From: Sphingopyxis sp. H073
GTDB taxonomy: Bacteria > Pseudomonadota > Alphaproteobacteria > Sphingomonadales > Sphingomonadaceae
Assembly (NCBI RefSeq): GCF_001468395.1
Contig: NZ_LNSG01000010.1
Coordinates: forward strand, 1 to 64,000
Reading direction: 5' to 3'
Length of the DNA stretch: 64,000 nt
The notes below the pieces were generated by a model, which did not search any database, had not been told where the DNA came from, and worked only from the letters and a program-made list of their open reading frames with translations. This document shows positions 33,879-47,067 of the stretch, one piece after another; within the stretch, counting starts at the first letter, position 1; every line of letters starts with the position of its first letter. The position numbers were made by a program, and so were the translations under genes.

Positions 33879-34868
33879 TCAGAGACCATCTAGCGCCAGC
33901 AGCGCGAAGCTCGCGAGCCAGTGCTCGCCCATATAATCGCCGGTGACGTGCGGGAGCGCGGCGGTGAGGTGGCGCGCGGCGGCGGCTTCGGCGACGGGGG
34001 CGACCGGATGCGCAGGACCCAGTGCCGCCGCGATCCTGCGCCAGCACCACGCGCGACTGAGATTGAGGCCGTCGAGATGCGCGATCTTGCCGTCGCTGCG
34101 GTCGGAGACGGTGGAGGGGGTGAAGAGGGTGGCGGGCTGTACCTGTGCTGCGCGGGGCAGGAAGGCGTCGAACCAGCCGGTGAAATCGTCGCCGAGGACG
34201 ACGGCCATCAGATGCGCCTCGGTGAGCGCCGACGAGAGAAATTCGTCGCCGCCAGGCTCCCACGCCTGACAGTCGCGGTCGTCGGCGAACCACGCCTTTG
34301 CTGCCGCGTCGATCAGCGTCGCGAGCGCAGGGTCGCGCATCCTTGCCCAGTCGCGTGCGAGGAGGAGCGCGAAGGCGATGTTGAAATGGGTGCCGACGCG
34401 CAGCGGGTAGGTCATCTTCGGGAGGAAGGAGTGAAAGCGCTGCGCGAAGGCGAGCGCAAGCGGTTCGAGCGCGGCAGCCCAAGGGGCATCGTGACGCTCG
34501 GCTTCCTTATGGAGCGCGAGGAGCCAGGCCCAGCCATAGGGGCGTTCGAACGTGGCCGAATAGGGGCGATCGAGGAAGGCCAGCTCGCCCGCGACCTTCT
34601 CCGGCACGAGCATCGCGTCGGCGCGGGCGCGGGTGTCGGCACTGACGGGAAGGTCGGGAAAGCGGCGCGCGAGGCGGAGGATCTGCCACCAGCCGTGAAC
34701 GCAGCTGTGCCAGTCGAAGCTGCCGTGGAAAATCGGGTGATGCTCGCGCGGCGGTTTGGCGTCCTCGGGTCCGTTGAGGACAAGGTCCATCTTGTACGGA
34801 TACTCGCGGCCGAGGTGCGACAGGGTGGCGGTCGCGAAGCGGGTGGCGTGGTCGGGGTTCAATTCCAT
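33879..34868 (-). CDS. DUF2891 family protein
   Basis: A 329-residue soluble protein of the DUF2891 family, recognised by the HPIFHGSFDWHSCVHGWW block (~43-60), ERPYGWAWLLAL (~107-118), VGTHFNIAFALLLAR (~155-169) and HWLASFALLAL at the end. The many conserved Trp/His residues suggest an (alpha/alpha)-barrel, as in carbohydrate-active or lipid-modifying enzymes. No reaction is established. It is commonly found next to DUF969/DUF979 and pyroglutamate-metabolising genes, as it is here. Confidence 0.85.
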   Translation of the reverse strand: MELNPDHATRFATATLSHLGREYPYKMDLVLNGPEDAKPPREHHPIFHGSFDWHSCVHGWWQILRLARRFPDLPVSADTRARADAMLVPEKVAGELAFLDRPYSATFERPYGWAWLLALHKEAERHDAPWAAALEPLALAFAQRFHSFLPKMTYPLRVGTHFNIAFALLLARDWARMRDPALATLIDAAAKAWFADDRDCQAWEPGGDEFLSSALTEAHLMAVVLGDDFTGWFDAFLPRAAQVQPATLFTPSTVSDRSDGKIAHLDGLNLSRAWCWRRIAAALGPAHPVAPVAEAAAARHLTAALPHVTGDYMGEHWLASFALLALDGL

Positions 34869-34881
34869 GCGGCCTCCATAT

Positions 34882-34961
34882 CCGTTCGCGTCGAGCGAAG
34901 TCGAGACACCCAGAAGTCATGGATGACCGACGGGCATCTCGACTTCGCTCGATGCGAACGG
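34882..34961. repeat. Dispersed inverted repeat (TCGAGCGAAGTCGAGA family)
   Basis: The 25-bp arms 34882-34906 and 34937-34961 differ at one position and enclose a 30-bp loop; the core is TCGAGCGAAGTCGAGA. It fills the 108-bp gap between the DUF979 and DUF2891 genes. Such elements are frequent between genes in sphingomonad genomes. Confidence 0.85.
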
Positions 34962-34976
34962 AAAAAGGGATCGGCG

Positions 34977-35915
34977 CTAGAAGGCGAAGATATAAATGAA
35001 GAGGATGTTCACGGCGAGCAAAGGCAGCGCGGTGCCGACCTGTGCCCGGATCACGCCATAGGGGCTTTTGAGTTCGAGCAGCGCGGCGGGGACGAGGTTG
35101 AAGTTCGCCGCCATCGGGGTCATCAGCGTGCCGCAGAAGCCCGCGAGCATGCCGATCGCGGCGACGACCGCGGGGTCGCCATCATAATGTTTGATCAGCA
35201 AGGGCAGGCCGACCGCGGCCATCATCACCGGAAAGGCGGCGAAGGCGTTGCCCATCACCATGGTGAAGAGCGCCATGCCGAGCCCGAAGGCGAGCACCGC
35301 GCCGAACAGGCTGCCCTCGGGAATCGCGGCGCCGATGAGGCCGCCGACGACCTCGCCGACGCCCGCGAGCGCGAAGACTGCGCCGAGGCTCGCGAGCATC
35401 TGCGGCAGGATCGCTGCCCAGCCGACGGCGTCGAGCAGGCGGCGGCCCTGCTGGAGCGGGAGGAGCGCGGGGGGTTTGAGGCGCGCCATGCCGACCGCCA
35501 GCGCAATCAGCACGCCGATCGCGAGCGAAATGAGCGTCGCCTGCTTGGGGTCGGCGAGGCCGGGAATCCATTTGAAGAGAAAGGTCCCCGCGAGCGCGAC
35601 GACGGGGATGATCAGCGCGACGAGGAGCAGGAAATTGCCGTAGCGCAAGGCGCGCGCGGCCTGAACCTCGGCGGGGACGTCTCCCCCGCGGCCGCGGCCG
35701 ATCTGCCCCGTGCCCGCGATCGCGACGAGCGCGAGGACGAGCAGCCCGTTGCCGAAATCGCCCAGATAGTCGCCGAGGATCATCGAGGTCGCGAGCAACC
35801 CCCAGAAGGCGGCGTTGCCGAACCGTCGGGGGTTGCGGCGATCATAGAGGCCGAGCAGCGCGAAAAGCGCAAAGACGATCCCTGCGAAGATATAGACGAA
35901 GTCGAGCGTGATCAT
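34977..35915 (-). CDS. DUF979 membrane protein (probable 5-oxoproline transporter subunit)
   Basis: A 312-residue membrane protein with about nine helices (FVYIFAGIVFALFALLGLYD at the start, FGLGMALFTMVMGNAFAAFPVMM near 215-235). The GNAFAAFPVM block and NFNLVPAALLEL are DUF979 signatures. DUF979 always travels with DUF969; the pair is thought to form a carrier, and its neighbours in other bacteria suggest 5-oxoproline (pyroglutamate) as substrate. It overlaps the DUF969 gene by 4 bp, so the two subunits are translationally coupled. Confidence 0.87.
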   Translation of the reverse strand: MITLDFVYIFAGIVFALFALLGLYDRRNPRRFGNAAFWGLLATSMILGDYLGDFGNGLLVLALVAIAGTGQIGRGRGGDVPAEVQAARALRYGNFLLLVALIIPVVALAGTFLFKWIPGLADPKQATLISLAIGVLIALAVGMARLKPPALLPLQQGRRLLDAVGWAAILPQMLASLGAVFALAGVGEVVGGLIGAAIPEGSLFGAVLAFGLGMALFTMVMGNAFAAFPVMMAAVGLPLLIKHYDGDPAVVAAIGMLAGFCGTLMTPMAANFNLVPAALLELKSPYGVIRAQVGTALPLLAVNILFIYIFAF

Positions 35916-36583
35916 GCGCCGGCCGCCGTCTTTTGCATCCGCTTTTCGAGGCGGCGGAGGCGGAAGCCGTGGATCAGGAAGGCCGCGATCGCGGTCGGGA
36001 TCGCCCAGAGCGAGAAGTGCAGCGGCTCGATCTGATAGCCATAGCCTTCGAGCACGCCCTTCATCAGCAGGATCGAACCGATCGCGAGGAAGATGTCCTC
36101 GCCGAAGAAGAGGCCGACGTTATCGGTCGCGGCGGCGAAGGCCTTGACCTCCTCGCGCTGGTCGCCGGTGAGCGCGTCGTTCTTCGCCTCGGCGGCGGCT
36201 TCGGCCATCGGCGCGACGAGCGGGCGGACGGTCTGCGCATGGCCCGCGACCGAGGTCAGGCCGACCGCGGCCATTGCCTGGCGGAGTAACAGGTAGCCGG
36301 TGAGCAGGCGGCCGAGCGTCGCGCCCTTCATGCGGTCGATCAGGCTGCGCGCATGCTGCTGGAGGCCGTAAGCCTCGAGCAGGCCGATCACGGGAAGGAC
36401 GATCCAGATGATCGAGACATAGCGCGTGTCGTTGAACGCCTTGCCGAAGGCGGCGACGATCGCGGCGATATCGAGCCCCGCCGCGAGCCCGGTCGCGAGC
36501 GCCGAGGCCATGATCACGAGCAGCGGATTGAAGCGGAGCAGGAAGCCCGCGATGATGATGGCGATGCCGATCAGGACGAGCAT
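35912..36583 (-). CDS. DUF969 membrane protein (probable 5-oxoproline transporter subunit)
   Basis: A 223-residue membrane protein with about five helices, beginning MLVLIGIAIIIAGFLLRFNP. The YVSIIWIVLPVIGLLEAYGL and GLTSVAGHAQTVRPLVAPMAE blocks are DUF969 signatures. It is coupled by ATGA to DUF979, and the 5-oxoprolinase gene lies 157 bp upstream in the same direction. The intervening gap holds only a short stem-loop (CCTTCTCC..GGAGAAGG, 36699-36722) and no gene. Confidence 0.87.
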   Translation of the reverse strand: MLVLIGIAIIIAGFLLRFNPLLVIMASALATGLAAGLDIAAIVAAFGKAFNDTRYVSIIWIVLPVIGLLEAYGLQQHARSLIDRMKGATLGRLLTGYLLLRQAMAAVGLTSVAGHAQTVRPLVAPMAEAAAEAKNDALTGDQREEVKAFAAATDNVGLFFGEDIFLAIGSILLMKGVLEGYGYQIEPLHFSLWAIPTAIAAFLIHGFRLRRLEKRMQKTAAGA

Positions 36584-36740
36584 GGCTTAATTACCTCCCC
36601 CTCGTTGGGGGTGCGGTCTCGGTCTGAGCCGATGATGCCTGGACATGCCCTCACCCTCATCCAACTCCGCCTAATCGCTTCGCGATAAGGCTGCGTATCC
36701 TTCTCCCATCGAGGGAGAAGGAAGGTTTGCGCCGCTGCCG

Positions 36741-40446
<3,706 letters not shown>

Positions 40447-40463
<17 letters not shown>

Positions 40464-42069
40464 CGTACGGCCAGCGGATGAGGATCGTCAGGCTGTTGTC
40501 AACGGCGGTGCGATCCCAGCTGCCCTTCAATTGCCGTTCGATCAGCGATCGGATGAACTGGGTGCCGAAGCTTTCGGTGTCGATCTGCGGCGGCGCGGCC
40601 AGGCCGGTTTCGGTCCAGCGAAATTCGACCTGGTCGGCCTCGATGCACCAGCCGACGGCCAGATTGCCGCCGCGTCCGGACAGCGCGCCATATTTGATGC
40701 TGTTGGTGACGAGTTCGTGGACCGCAAGCGTAATCGCCTGCGCGCTTTCGTCATCGAGGCAAACGACGGGGCCGTCGAGCGCCGCCAGACGCTCGCCCGA
40801 CCAGCCGGCGATTTCCAGCTCGCGGTGGACGATGCGGCCGAGCTCGACCGTATCGACCGCGCCAGTGACGAGCATCTGTTTGGCGTCGGAGAGCGCGCGC
40901 ATGCGGCCGTCGAATTTCGTTTCGAAATCCTCCAGGCTGGCGGATTCGCGGAGGGTGATGCGCGCGAGCGCACCGATGCGGGCGAAGGCGTTCTTCATGC
41001 GGTGCGCCATCTCGCCGATCATCAACTCGCGGTCCTCGGCATGGCGCGCCTGCTCGGCGGCGAGCGCCTGTGCCACCCCGACGCGGCGTTGCTGGACACG
41101 GTGGAGCTGGGTCGCGAGGATGGCGAGCAGGACGCCGAAGACGAAGATGGCGAAAGGGCGGCCGAGCCGTTCGAGAAAGCGGCCGTAGGAAATGCGCATC
41201 GTCCATTCGCGATCGGCAACGCGCAGCTTTTGCTCGTGCGCGTCCCAGCCGACCTTGCCTTGGCTGTAGAGAAGCTGTGCCTTAGGCCCGTCGCCGGCAT
41301 AGACCTCGATCCCGTCGATGCCGCGCATCTGGTCGCCAAGAACCGCCGTCATCATGTCTTTGCCGCGGAACGGCGCATAGATGAAGGCCTCGATCGGACG
41401 CGCGCCGGGGCGCGTCGCGACATTGGTCAGCGGCGAGGCGGGCAGGCGCGCATAGACCGGGATATAGATCAGAAAGCCCTTCTCCTTCTTCCTGGCCAGG
41501 CGTTCCTGCGCGAGTACGACAACGCCGCTCGCGGCGGGCTGGCCGGTCTGCCAGGCGCGGCGCATCGCGGCGCGGCGGGTCGGATCGCTGTACATGTCGA
41601 AACCGAGCGCGACGTGGCGGCGCGGCGTATAGGGCTCGACCAGCGTCACGGCGAAGCCGATCTTCTGGTCGGTGACGGCGGGCCAGACCCGAATCGCCTG
41701 GCCGTAATTCTGCGCCAGCTGCGCTTGGGGAAGCCGGGGGTCGCCGGCGGGGAAGGCGGCGGCGATGCCGATCCCCTCCATGCCCGGCGTGCGGATCTGC
41801 GGCTGGAGCGACGAGAGATAGGCGCGGATGCCGGGACCGCTGGAACTGGAGTCCGACTGGTAAAGCGCGCGGACGCCTTCGAGCACCGCGACATGGTCGC
41901 GTAGCCGCATATTGACCTGCATCGCGACGCGCGCCGCCTGGTCGGCCTCTTCGGACTGGTTGTAGAAAAAGCTGGCGGCGGCGGCGACGAGCGTTGCGAG
42001 CAGGATGACCAGGCCAACAAAGCGGGCGAGCAGGCCCATCAGCCGATCTGCCCAGGTTGAGGGGCGCAT
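40447..42069 (-). CDS. CHASE-domain HWE-type sensor histidine kinase
   Basis: A 540-residue membrane kinase: one N-terminal helix (FVGLVILLATLVAAAASFFY), an extracellular CHASE domain (~60-250, EGVRALYQSDSSS, MEGIGIAAAFP, TLVEPYTP, LGFDMYSDPTRR), a second helix (PFAIFVFGVLLAILATQL), then an HWE-type dimerisation region with the phospho-acceptor His in EMAHRMKNAFARIGAL and a catalytic domain with HELVTNSIKYGALS and the WTETG motif. No response regulator gene is adjacent. The start at 42069 follows AGGA; longer starts at 42078 and 42129 are possible. Its 3' end overlaps the 5-oxoprolinase start by 17 bp. Confidence 0.88.
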
Positions 42070-42240
42070 TGCGAACATCCTGCTGATGGCTGCCGCGGCA
42101 GCGCCCCCCTCCAAACGCCGATGTTTCACGCCGGCGCGTCGATGGCAAGTTTATTTCTTTGCCGCCCGGATCCGTCGCACGGGTTGCGTCGCCCCGCCCT
42201 TAACCTATGCTATGACAGCAGAATAAAGGGAGATTGCAGG

Positions 42241-42894
42241 ATGATCATCTATGGCTCGGTGGTGTCGCCGTTCGTGCGCAAATTGCTTGGTTATCTGGGC
42301 GAAAAGGGGATCGATTTCGAGCTGAAGGGCGTCGGGATCGGCGACCCCGATCCGGGCTTTCGCGCCGCATCGCCGCTCGGAAAAATGCCGGCGATGGACG
42401 ATGACGGTTTCCTGCTCGCCGATTCGAGCGCGATCATCCATTATCTCGAGGCCAAGCACCCCGAACCCGCGCTGATCCCGGCCGACCCGCAGCAGCGCGG
42501 GCGTGTGATCTGGTGGGATGAATTCGGCGACACGGTGTTTGCGGCGTGCAGCGGCAAGATGTTCTTCAACCGCATCGTCTCGCCCAAATTTCTCGGTCGC
42601 GAGGGCGACCTCGCGGCGGCCGCGCAGGCCGAGGCCGAAGAATTGCCGAAGCTGCTCGATTATCTGGAGAGCGCGATCCCCGCGTCGGGCAATCTGGTCG
42701 GCGATCGCTTCACGCTCGCCGATCTTGCGGCCGCGTCCCCGCTGATGAATTTGCGCCATTGCGGTGCGTGCATCGACGCGGCGAAACACCCGAAGACCGC
42801 GGCATGGAGCGAAGCGATCCTGTCGCGCCCCAGCCTAGCGCCGTGGGTCGAGAAGGAGGAGCGGATGATGGCGAAAGTGCTGGCGTCCGCCTGA
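42241..42894 (+). CDS. Glutathione S-transferase family protein
   Basis: A 217-residue GST. The thioredoxin-like N-terminal domain has the VVSPFVRKLLGYL start (catalytic Ser in SPF), SPLGKMPAMDDDGFLLADSSAIIHYLE (cis-Pro and glutathione-binding Ser, ~44-70), and an all-helical C-terminal domain with the GDRFTLADLAAASPL N-capping motif (~163-177). It starts with ATG after AAAGGGAG. Family role: conjugating glutathione to electrophiles, or thiol-dependent reductions; the substrate is unknown. Monocistronic, diverging from the kinase gene. Confidence 0.92.
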   Translation: MIIYGSVVSPFVRKLLGYLGEKGIDFELKGVGIGDPDPGFRAASPLGKMPAMDDDGFLLADSSAIIHYLEAKHPEPALIPADPQQRGRVIWWDEFGDTVFAACSGKMFFNRIVSPKFLGREGDLAAAAQAEAEELPKLLDYLESAIPASGNLVGDRFTLADLAAASPLMNLRHCGACIDAAKHPKTAAWSEAILSRPSLAPWVEKEERMMAKVLASA

Positions 42895-42961
42895 CCTTTC
42901 TCCCGGCACCGTCAGATAATCTTAAGCAGCGCCGCCTAGCCAGGTGGCGAGGAACAGAACC

Positions 42962-43435
42962 GTGCAAGCCCGATACCCTTTGCCGCTCCACCATAGCTGG
43001 CCGCTCTATGAGCGCGCGCGCCACTTCGACCTCGGCTGGGCCCAGCGGACGAGCGTGCGGGTGCCCGGCAAGGCCGGCGCCGAAACGCCCGAGGATGCCG
43101 AGGCGATCGCGCGGCTGGGCGTGGGCGTGTGGCATTGCGACCTTGCGACCAACCGGCTGAGCTGGACCGATACGGTGTACGATCTTTTCGGCCTGCCGCG
43201 TGGCTCGGACGTCGCACGGGCGGCGGCGGTGGCGCAATATTGCGAGGGATCGCGCGCCGCGATGGAACGGCTGCGCGCGCACGCCATCGCGCATCGTCGC
43301 GGCTTCACGCTCGACGTCGAGATCGGCCCGGCGCGCGCGCAGACGCGCTGGATCCGGCTGATCGCAGCGCCGGTCTGCGAGGGCGACCATGTCGTCGCGC
43401 TCCACGGCCTCAAATTTCCGGTCCCCGAAGGCTGA
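42962..43435 (+). CDS. PAS-like domain protein, function unknown
   Basis: A 157-residue protein. Residues ~50-150 look like one PAS domain: GVGVWHCDLATNRLSWTDTV, YDLFGLPRG, a middle helix, and the closing strands RWIRLIAAPVCEGDHVVALHG. No output domain is attached. GTG at 42962 follows GAGGAA by 8 bp and starts a plausible N-terminus; a GTG 18 bp upstream is the alternative. It could be a partner for a sensor kinase or c-di-GMP protein in trans, but nothing in the sequence shows which. Confidence 0.7.
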   Translation: MQARYPLPLHHSWPLYERARHFDLGWAQRTSVRVPGKAGAETPEDAEAIARLGVGVWHCDLATNRLSWTDTVYDLFGLPRGSDVARAAAVAQYCEGSRAAMERLRAHAIAHRRGFTLDVEIGPARAQTRWIRLIAAPVCEGDHVVALHGLKFPVPEG

Positions 43436-43444
43436 CCAAAGCGA

Positions 43445-45022
43445 TCAGCACAGCGCAATTTCGCGGGTGATCCCGATCGCGTCCAGAAAGGCCGGATCGT
43501 GACTGACCACGAGCAGCGCCCCGTCATAGGCGGCAAGTCCCGTTTCGATCGCGGTAAGCGATTCGATGTCGAGGTGGTTGCCTGGCTCGTCAAGGATCAG
43601 CAGTTGCGGCAGCTGCGGAGCGCCGAGGACGCAGGCGAGGCCGGCGCGCAACATCTGTCCGCCGCTGAGCGTGCCGACGATCCGGTCCGCGGCGTCGGCG
43701 CGGAAGCGGAAGCGGGCGAGCGCGGCGCGGCACTGGTTGTTCGTCGCCCCTGGGCTGCGCACAAGGAAATTGTCGGCGATCGAAAGCGACGGGTCGAGCA
43801 GCGATACGCGCTGGTCGAACACCGCGAACGGCACCTGCGTGCGTACCGCGCCCGACCATGGGCCGATCGTCCCTGCCACAAGGGCGAGCAAAGTCGATTT
43901 CCCCGAACCATTGGGCCCGGTGATCGCGACGCGCTCGGGGCCGGTGATCGTCAGCGACAGGTCGCGGATGACGGGCTGCCCCCGGGCATAGCCGGCCGTC
44001 ACAGCGTCGAGCGCGAGGACGGTTCGCGAGGCGGCCAGTCCGGTCGGCGGAAGCCCCGCCGACAGCGGATCGACGACTTCGACCCTCGAGCGCGCCGCCG
44101 ATAGCTGGGCCTGTGCGGCGTCGCGCTGGCGCCCGGCAAGGCGGCTTGCCGCAGCGCGTGTCTCTTCGGCGCGGCGCTTCTGTCCGCCGATGATGATCTT
44201 GGGCATGTCGCCGCGCGCCGCCTTGCGCCGGCCGCCGGCGTCGCGCCGGTCCTGTCTTTCGCTCGCGGCCTGCGCCTCGCGCCGGGCGGTATCCAGTCGC
44301 TTTTCGGCGTCGGCGAGTTCGGCCTCGACCGCCGCGCGTTCAATCTCCTTGCGCGCGAGATAGGCGCTCCAGCCGCCGCCGTAGCGCGCGGCGCCGAGGC
44401 TGGTGATTTCGACGATCGCGTCCATCTCCTCGAGCAATTCGCGATCGTGGCTGACGACGATAGCGCCGCTGCGCCAGCCACGCAGCAAATCGCGCACCGC
44501 AGCGCGCCCGTCCCGGTCGAGATTGTTGGTCGGTTCGTCGAGGAGCAGGAAGTCGGGCGCGGCGAATATCGCAGCGGCGAGCGCGGCGCGCGTGCGCTGG
44601 CCGCCCGACAGGTGCGCCAGCGGGGTATCCGCCGGAAGCGCGAGGCCGACCTTCGCGAGCGCTTCGTCGATCCGCGCCTCGAGCGTCCAATCGGCGTCGC
44701 CGATGTCTTCGGCACTCGCATCGCCCGCTTCGGCCTTGCGGAGCAGCGCGAGCGAGGCGCGGGCGTCGAACAGGTCGGCGATCGTCTCGTCCGGGTCGAC
44801 CTGCACCGTCTGGCGCAGCATTGCGACGCTGCCGTCGATCGCGATCGAGCCGGAGGCGGGCTGGCGCTCGCCGGTCAGCAGGTACAGCAGCGTCGATTTG
44901 CCGACGCCGTTGCGGCCGACGACTCCGACGCGCTCGCGCTGGAAACGAAGGTCGATGTCGGAGAGGACGGGGCGGCCGTCGGGCGCGGACCAACCGAGGT
45001 TGGCGAGGGTGATGGAGGGCAT
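43445..45022 (-). CDS. ABC-F family ATPase
   Basis: A 525-residue protein with two ABC ATPase domains and no membrane segment. Domain 1 has Walker A GRNGVGKSTLLYLLTG and signature LSGGQRTRAALAAAI; domain 2 has [16 protein letters not shown] and LSGGQMLRAGLACVL; both end in LLLDEP/LILDEP with NNLD and NHLD. The linker (~245-320) is charged and coiled-coil-like, as in ABC-F proteins that act on the ribosome. The ATG at 45022 is preferred over a TTG two codons upstream. It could be a translation factor or an antibiotic-protection factor; no drug can be inferred. Confidence 0.92.
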   Translation of the reverse strand: MPSITLANLGWSAPDGRPVLSDIDLRFQRERVGVVGRNGVGKSTLLYLLTGERQPASGSIAIDGSVAMLRQTVQVDPDETIADLFDARASLALLRKAEAGDASAEDIGDADWTLEARIDEALAKVGLALPADTPLAHLSGGQRTRAALAAAIFAAPDFLLLDEPTNNLDRDGRAAVRDLLRGWRSGAIVVSHDRELLEEMDAIVEITSLGAARYGGGWSAYLARKEIERAAVEAELADAEKRLDTARREAQAASERQDRRDAGGRRKAARGDMPKIIIGGQKRRAEETRAAASRLAGRQRDAAQAQLSAARSRVEVVDPLSAGLPPTGLAASRTVLALDAVTAGYARGQPVIRDLSLTITGPERVAITGPNGSGKSTLLALVAGTIGPWSGAVRTQVPFAVFDQRVSLLDPSLSIADNFLVRSPGATNNQCRAALARFRFRADAADRIVGTLSGGQMLRAGLACVLGAPQLPQLLILDEPGNHLDIESLTAIETGLAAYDGALLVVSHDPAFLDAIGITREIALC

Positions 45023-45155
45023 GGACAAGGCTTTCCTGAAGGCACGGCGTGGCGGCGATGCGTTCAGTTGCGATCCATGATCCTGCGGACTCCCTGTTGG
45101 TTGCGGTAAACCCTATACCGGAAGGGGGGCGGTTTCGGCAAGACCGGGCCGCCGT

Positions 45156-45821
45156 TTACAGCTCGACGATGATCCGGACCTTGTCGGGTGCGACTCCGAC
45201 CGTGCGCGCGATCTGCTCGCGGCTGCGCGCGATCAGGTCGTGCAGTCCTTCGGGCGCGAAGCCGCCGAGCAGGTCGGAAACCTGCACGCCCAGGATCGCG
45301 GCCAGTGCGTCCATGCGGTCGTGCTTGGGGCGGGCGCGGCCCTTTTCCCAACCCGAAACCGACGGCGCGCTGACGCCGATGCGTTCGGCGACGTCGGCCT
45401 GGTTGAGGCCGGCCATGATCCTGAAACGCTGCAGGCGTGCGCCGAAGGCTTCGTCGGCGGGGCTCGGCTGGCTGTCGTCGACCTCGGGTTCGGGGGGCAC
45501 GACGCTCTTGAGTTCGACCGCGCTCAGTGTCGCGGGCGATACGGGCCCCTCGAACTGGCATCCGAAGAGCCGGCCGCTGGCCCAGATTACAACCGCCGAA
45601 ATATCGCCGGCATGCGGCAGTTCGATTTCGATCCGGTCGCCCGCCTCAAGCTCGATATCGCTTTCGAATAGCAGCCCGGTTCCCGAGATATTGTGGATCA
45701 GCACCTCGATCTCGGTGCCGTCATGATGGGCGCCGCGCGCGAGCAGGCTGAGTTTGCGGCGTGCAGCCGACCGACTGTCGGCGTCGGCGGCCGGGGGCAG
45801 GAAATATCCGGAAATGACCAT
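45156..45821 (-). CDS. PilZ domain fused to an XRE-type helix-turn-helix
   Basis: A 221-residue protein. The N-terminal part is PilZ-like: RSAARRKLSLLARGAHHDG (RxxxR-type c-di-GMP-binding turn) and LIHNISGTGLLFESDIEL (the (D/N)xSxxG motif), residues ~15-110. The C-terminal part (~128-190) is a Cro/CI-type HTH: RLQRFRIMAGLNQADVAERIGVSAPSVSGWEKGRARPKHDRMDALA. Together they suggest a DNA-binding regulator responding to c-di-GMP. The first Arg cluster of PilZ appears present as RR at 21-22. A ribosome site is weak (AGGAT immediately before the ATG), so the start is less certain. Confidence 0.85.
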   Translation of the reverse strand: MVISGYFLPPAADADSRSAARRKLSLLARGAHHDGTEIEVLIHNISGTGLLFESDIELEAGDRIEIELPHAGDISAVVIWASGRLFGCQFEGPVSPATLSAVELKSVVPPEPEVDDSQPSPADEAFGARLQRFRIMAGLNQADVAERIGVSAPSVSGWEKGRARPKHDRMDALAAILGVQVSDLLGGFAPEGLHDLIARSREQIARTVGVAPDKVRIIVEL

Positions 45822-45941
45822 ATCCTAATTTTGGGGTGAGACGGTTAAAAGAGGGTTATCAAAGGCCGCAAAGATGGTGCGGCGAAACCCCCGTGCAACG
45901 CGGTGACAGGTTGCATCCGCCGCGGCGGCGCGGGTGCGGCT

Positions 45942-46913
45942 CTAGAGCCAGCCGATCCGCCTGAAGCGGCGGTACAGCAGGCCGCAGATTCCGCCCATGA
46001 GCGACAGCGCGAAGGGATAGCCGAAGGTCCAGCCGAGTTCGGGCATATGCTCGAAATTCATGCCATAGACCCCGGCGATCGCGGTCGGCACGGCCAGGAT
46101 CGCGGCCCAGGCGGCGAGCTGGCGCGTGATCATGCCCTGGCGCTGCTGTTCGAGAAGCGAATTGGTGTCGACGACCGATGCGGCGACTTCACGCAGGCCC
46201 TGGAGCCGGAATTCGGCGCGCTGGACATGGTCCCATATATCGCGAAAATAGGGGCGTACCGCGTCGTCGATCCACGGCAGGTCATCGGCGCCGATCAGCC
46301 GGTTCGCCACGTCCTTCATCAGCCCGACGATGCGCTGGAAGCGGATGATTTCGTGCCGCTGGCCATAGAGATGGCGGATCTGTTCGGCATCGAGCGGCGT
46401 GTCCATCACGCTTTCCTCGACCAGCAGCAGCCGGTCCTCGATTGCGTCGATCACCGGGAAATAGCCATCGACGATGAAATCGAGAATCGCGTAGAGGACA
46501 TAGTCGGGCCCGTGCATAAGCTTGTGCGGCAGGCTTTCGAGCTTCGCGCGCACCTCGGTATGCGCGCGCGCCGAGCCGTGGCGGACGGTCACCGCGAAAT
46601 GGCGGCCGAGGAAGATCGCGGTCTCGCCCGACTGGATCGTATCCCCCTCCTGCCGCGCGGTCGCGGCGATGACGAACAGCTGGTCGCCATAGATCTCGAC
46701 CTTCGGAAGCTGTTTCGATTTCAGCGCGTCCTCGACCGCGAGCGGGTGGAGGCCGAACCTTTTGGCGATCCCTGCAAGTTCGTCGGGGGTGGGCTCGTAA
46801 AGGCCGAGCCAGAAAAAATCGCTGTCGTCGCAATCCTCGGGGATGATGTCGTCGGGGCCGAGCTCGCGAACGAGCTTTCCTTCATTATAGTGGCGGGCGG
46901 CCATGATCGGCAT
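45942..46913 (-). CDS. corA: CorA-family magnesium/cobalt transporter
   Basis: A 323-residue protein. The large N-terminal cytoplasmic domain has GLYEPTPDEL and HPLAVEDALKSKQLPKVEIYGDQ; long helices follow and two C-terminal membrane helices. The selectivity motif GMN is intact in GVYGMNFEHMPEL. The ATG at 46913 follows AAGGAG; the upstream extension has no similarity. It diverges from the BlaI-type regulator gene; tandem BlaI-type boxes lie in the shared gap, but nearer to blaI. Confidence 0.93.
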   Translation of the reverse strand: MPIMAARHYNEGKLVRELGPDDIIPEDCDDSDFFWLGLYEPTPDELAGIAKRFGLHPLAVEDALKSKQLPKVEIYGDQLFVIAATARQEGDTIQSGETAIFLGRHFAVTVRHGSARAHTEVRAKLESLPHKLMHGPDYVLYAILDFIVDGYFPVIDAIEDRLLLVEESVMDTPLDAEQIRHLYGQRHEIIRFQRIVGLMKDVANRLIGADDLPWIDDAVRPYFRDIWDHVQRAEFRLQGLREVAASVVDTNSLLEQQRQGMITRQLAAWAAILAVPTAIAGVYGMNFEHMPELGWTFGYPFALSLMGGICGLLYRRFRRIGWL

Positions 46914-47022
46914 CGGGGACTCCTTGAGCGATGCGCCTACATAGGGGGTGCATTGCGTCAGGGGAATCCTGTTCGACGGCTTATGTGTATTAGTAGAGTA
47001 AAACCCTCTTGTCAAAGATGCG

Positions 47023-47050
47023 CTACAAATGTAGCACGCTACAAATGTAG
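47023..47050. promoter_or_regulatory. Tandem BlaI/MecI-type operators
   Basis: Two identical 12-bp palindromes CTACAAATGTAG at 47023-47034 and 47039-47050, 16 bp apart. Their core TACA-N2-TGTA matches the TACA/TGTA half-sites of BlaI/MecI operators. They lie 18 bp upstream of the blaI-like start codon, fitting autorepression of the operon. The spacing places both dyads on one DNA face within about 1.5 turns. Confidence 0.85.
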
Positions 47051-47067
47051 CGCACGAGGTGATTCGA

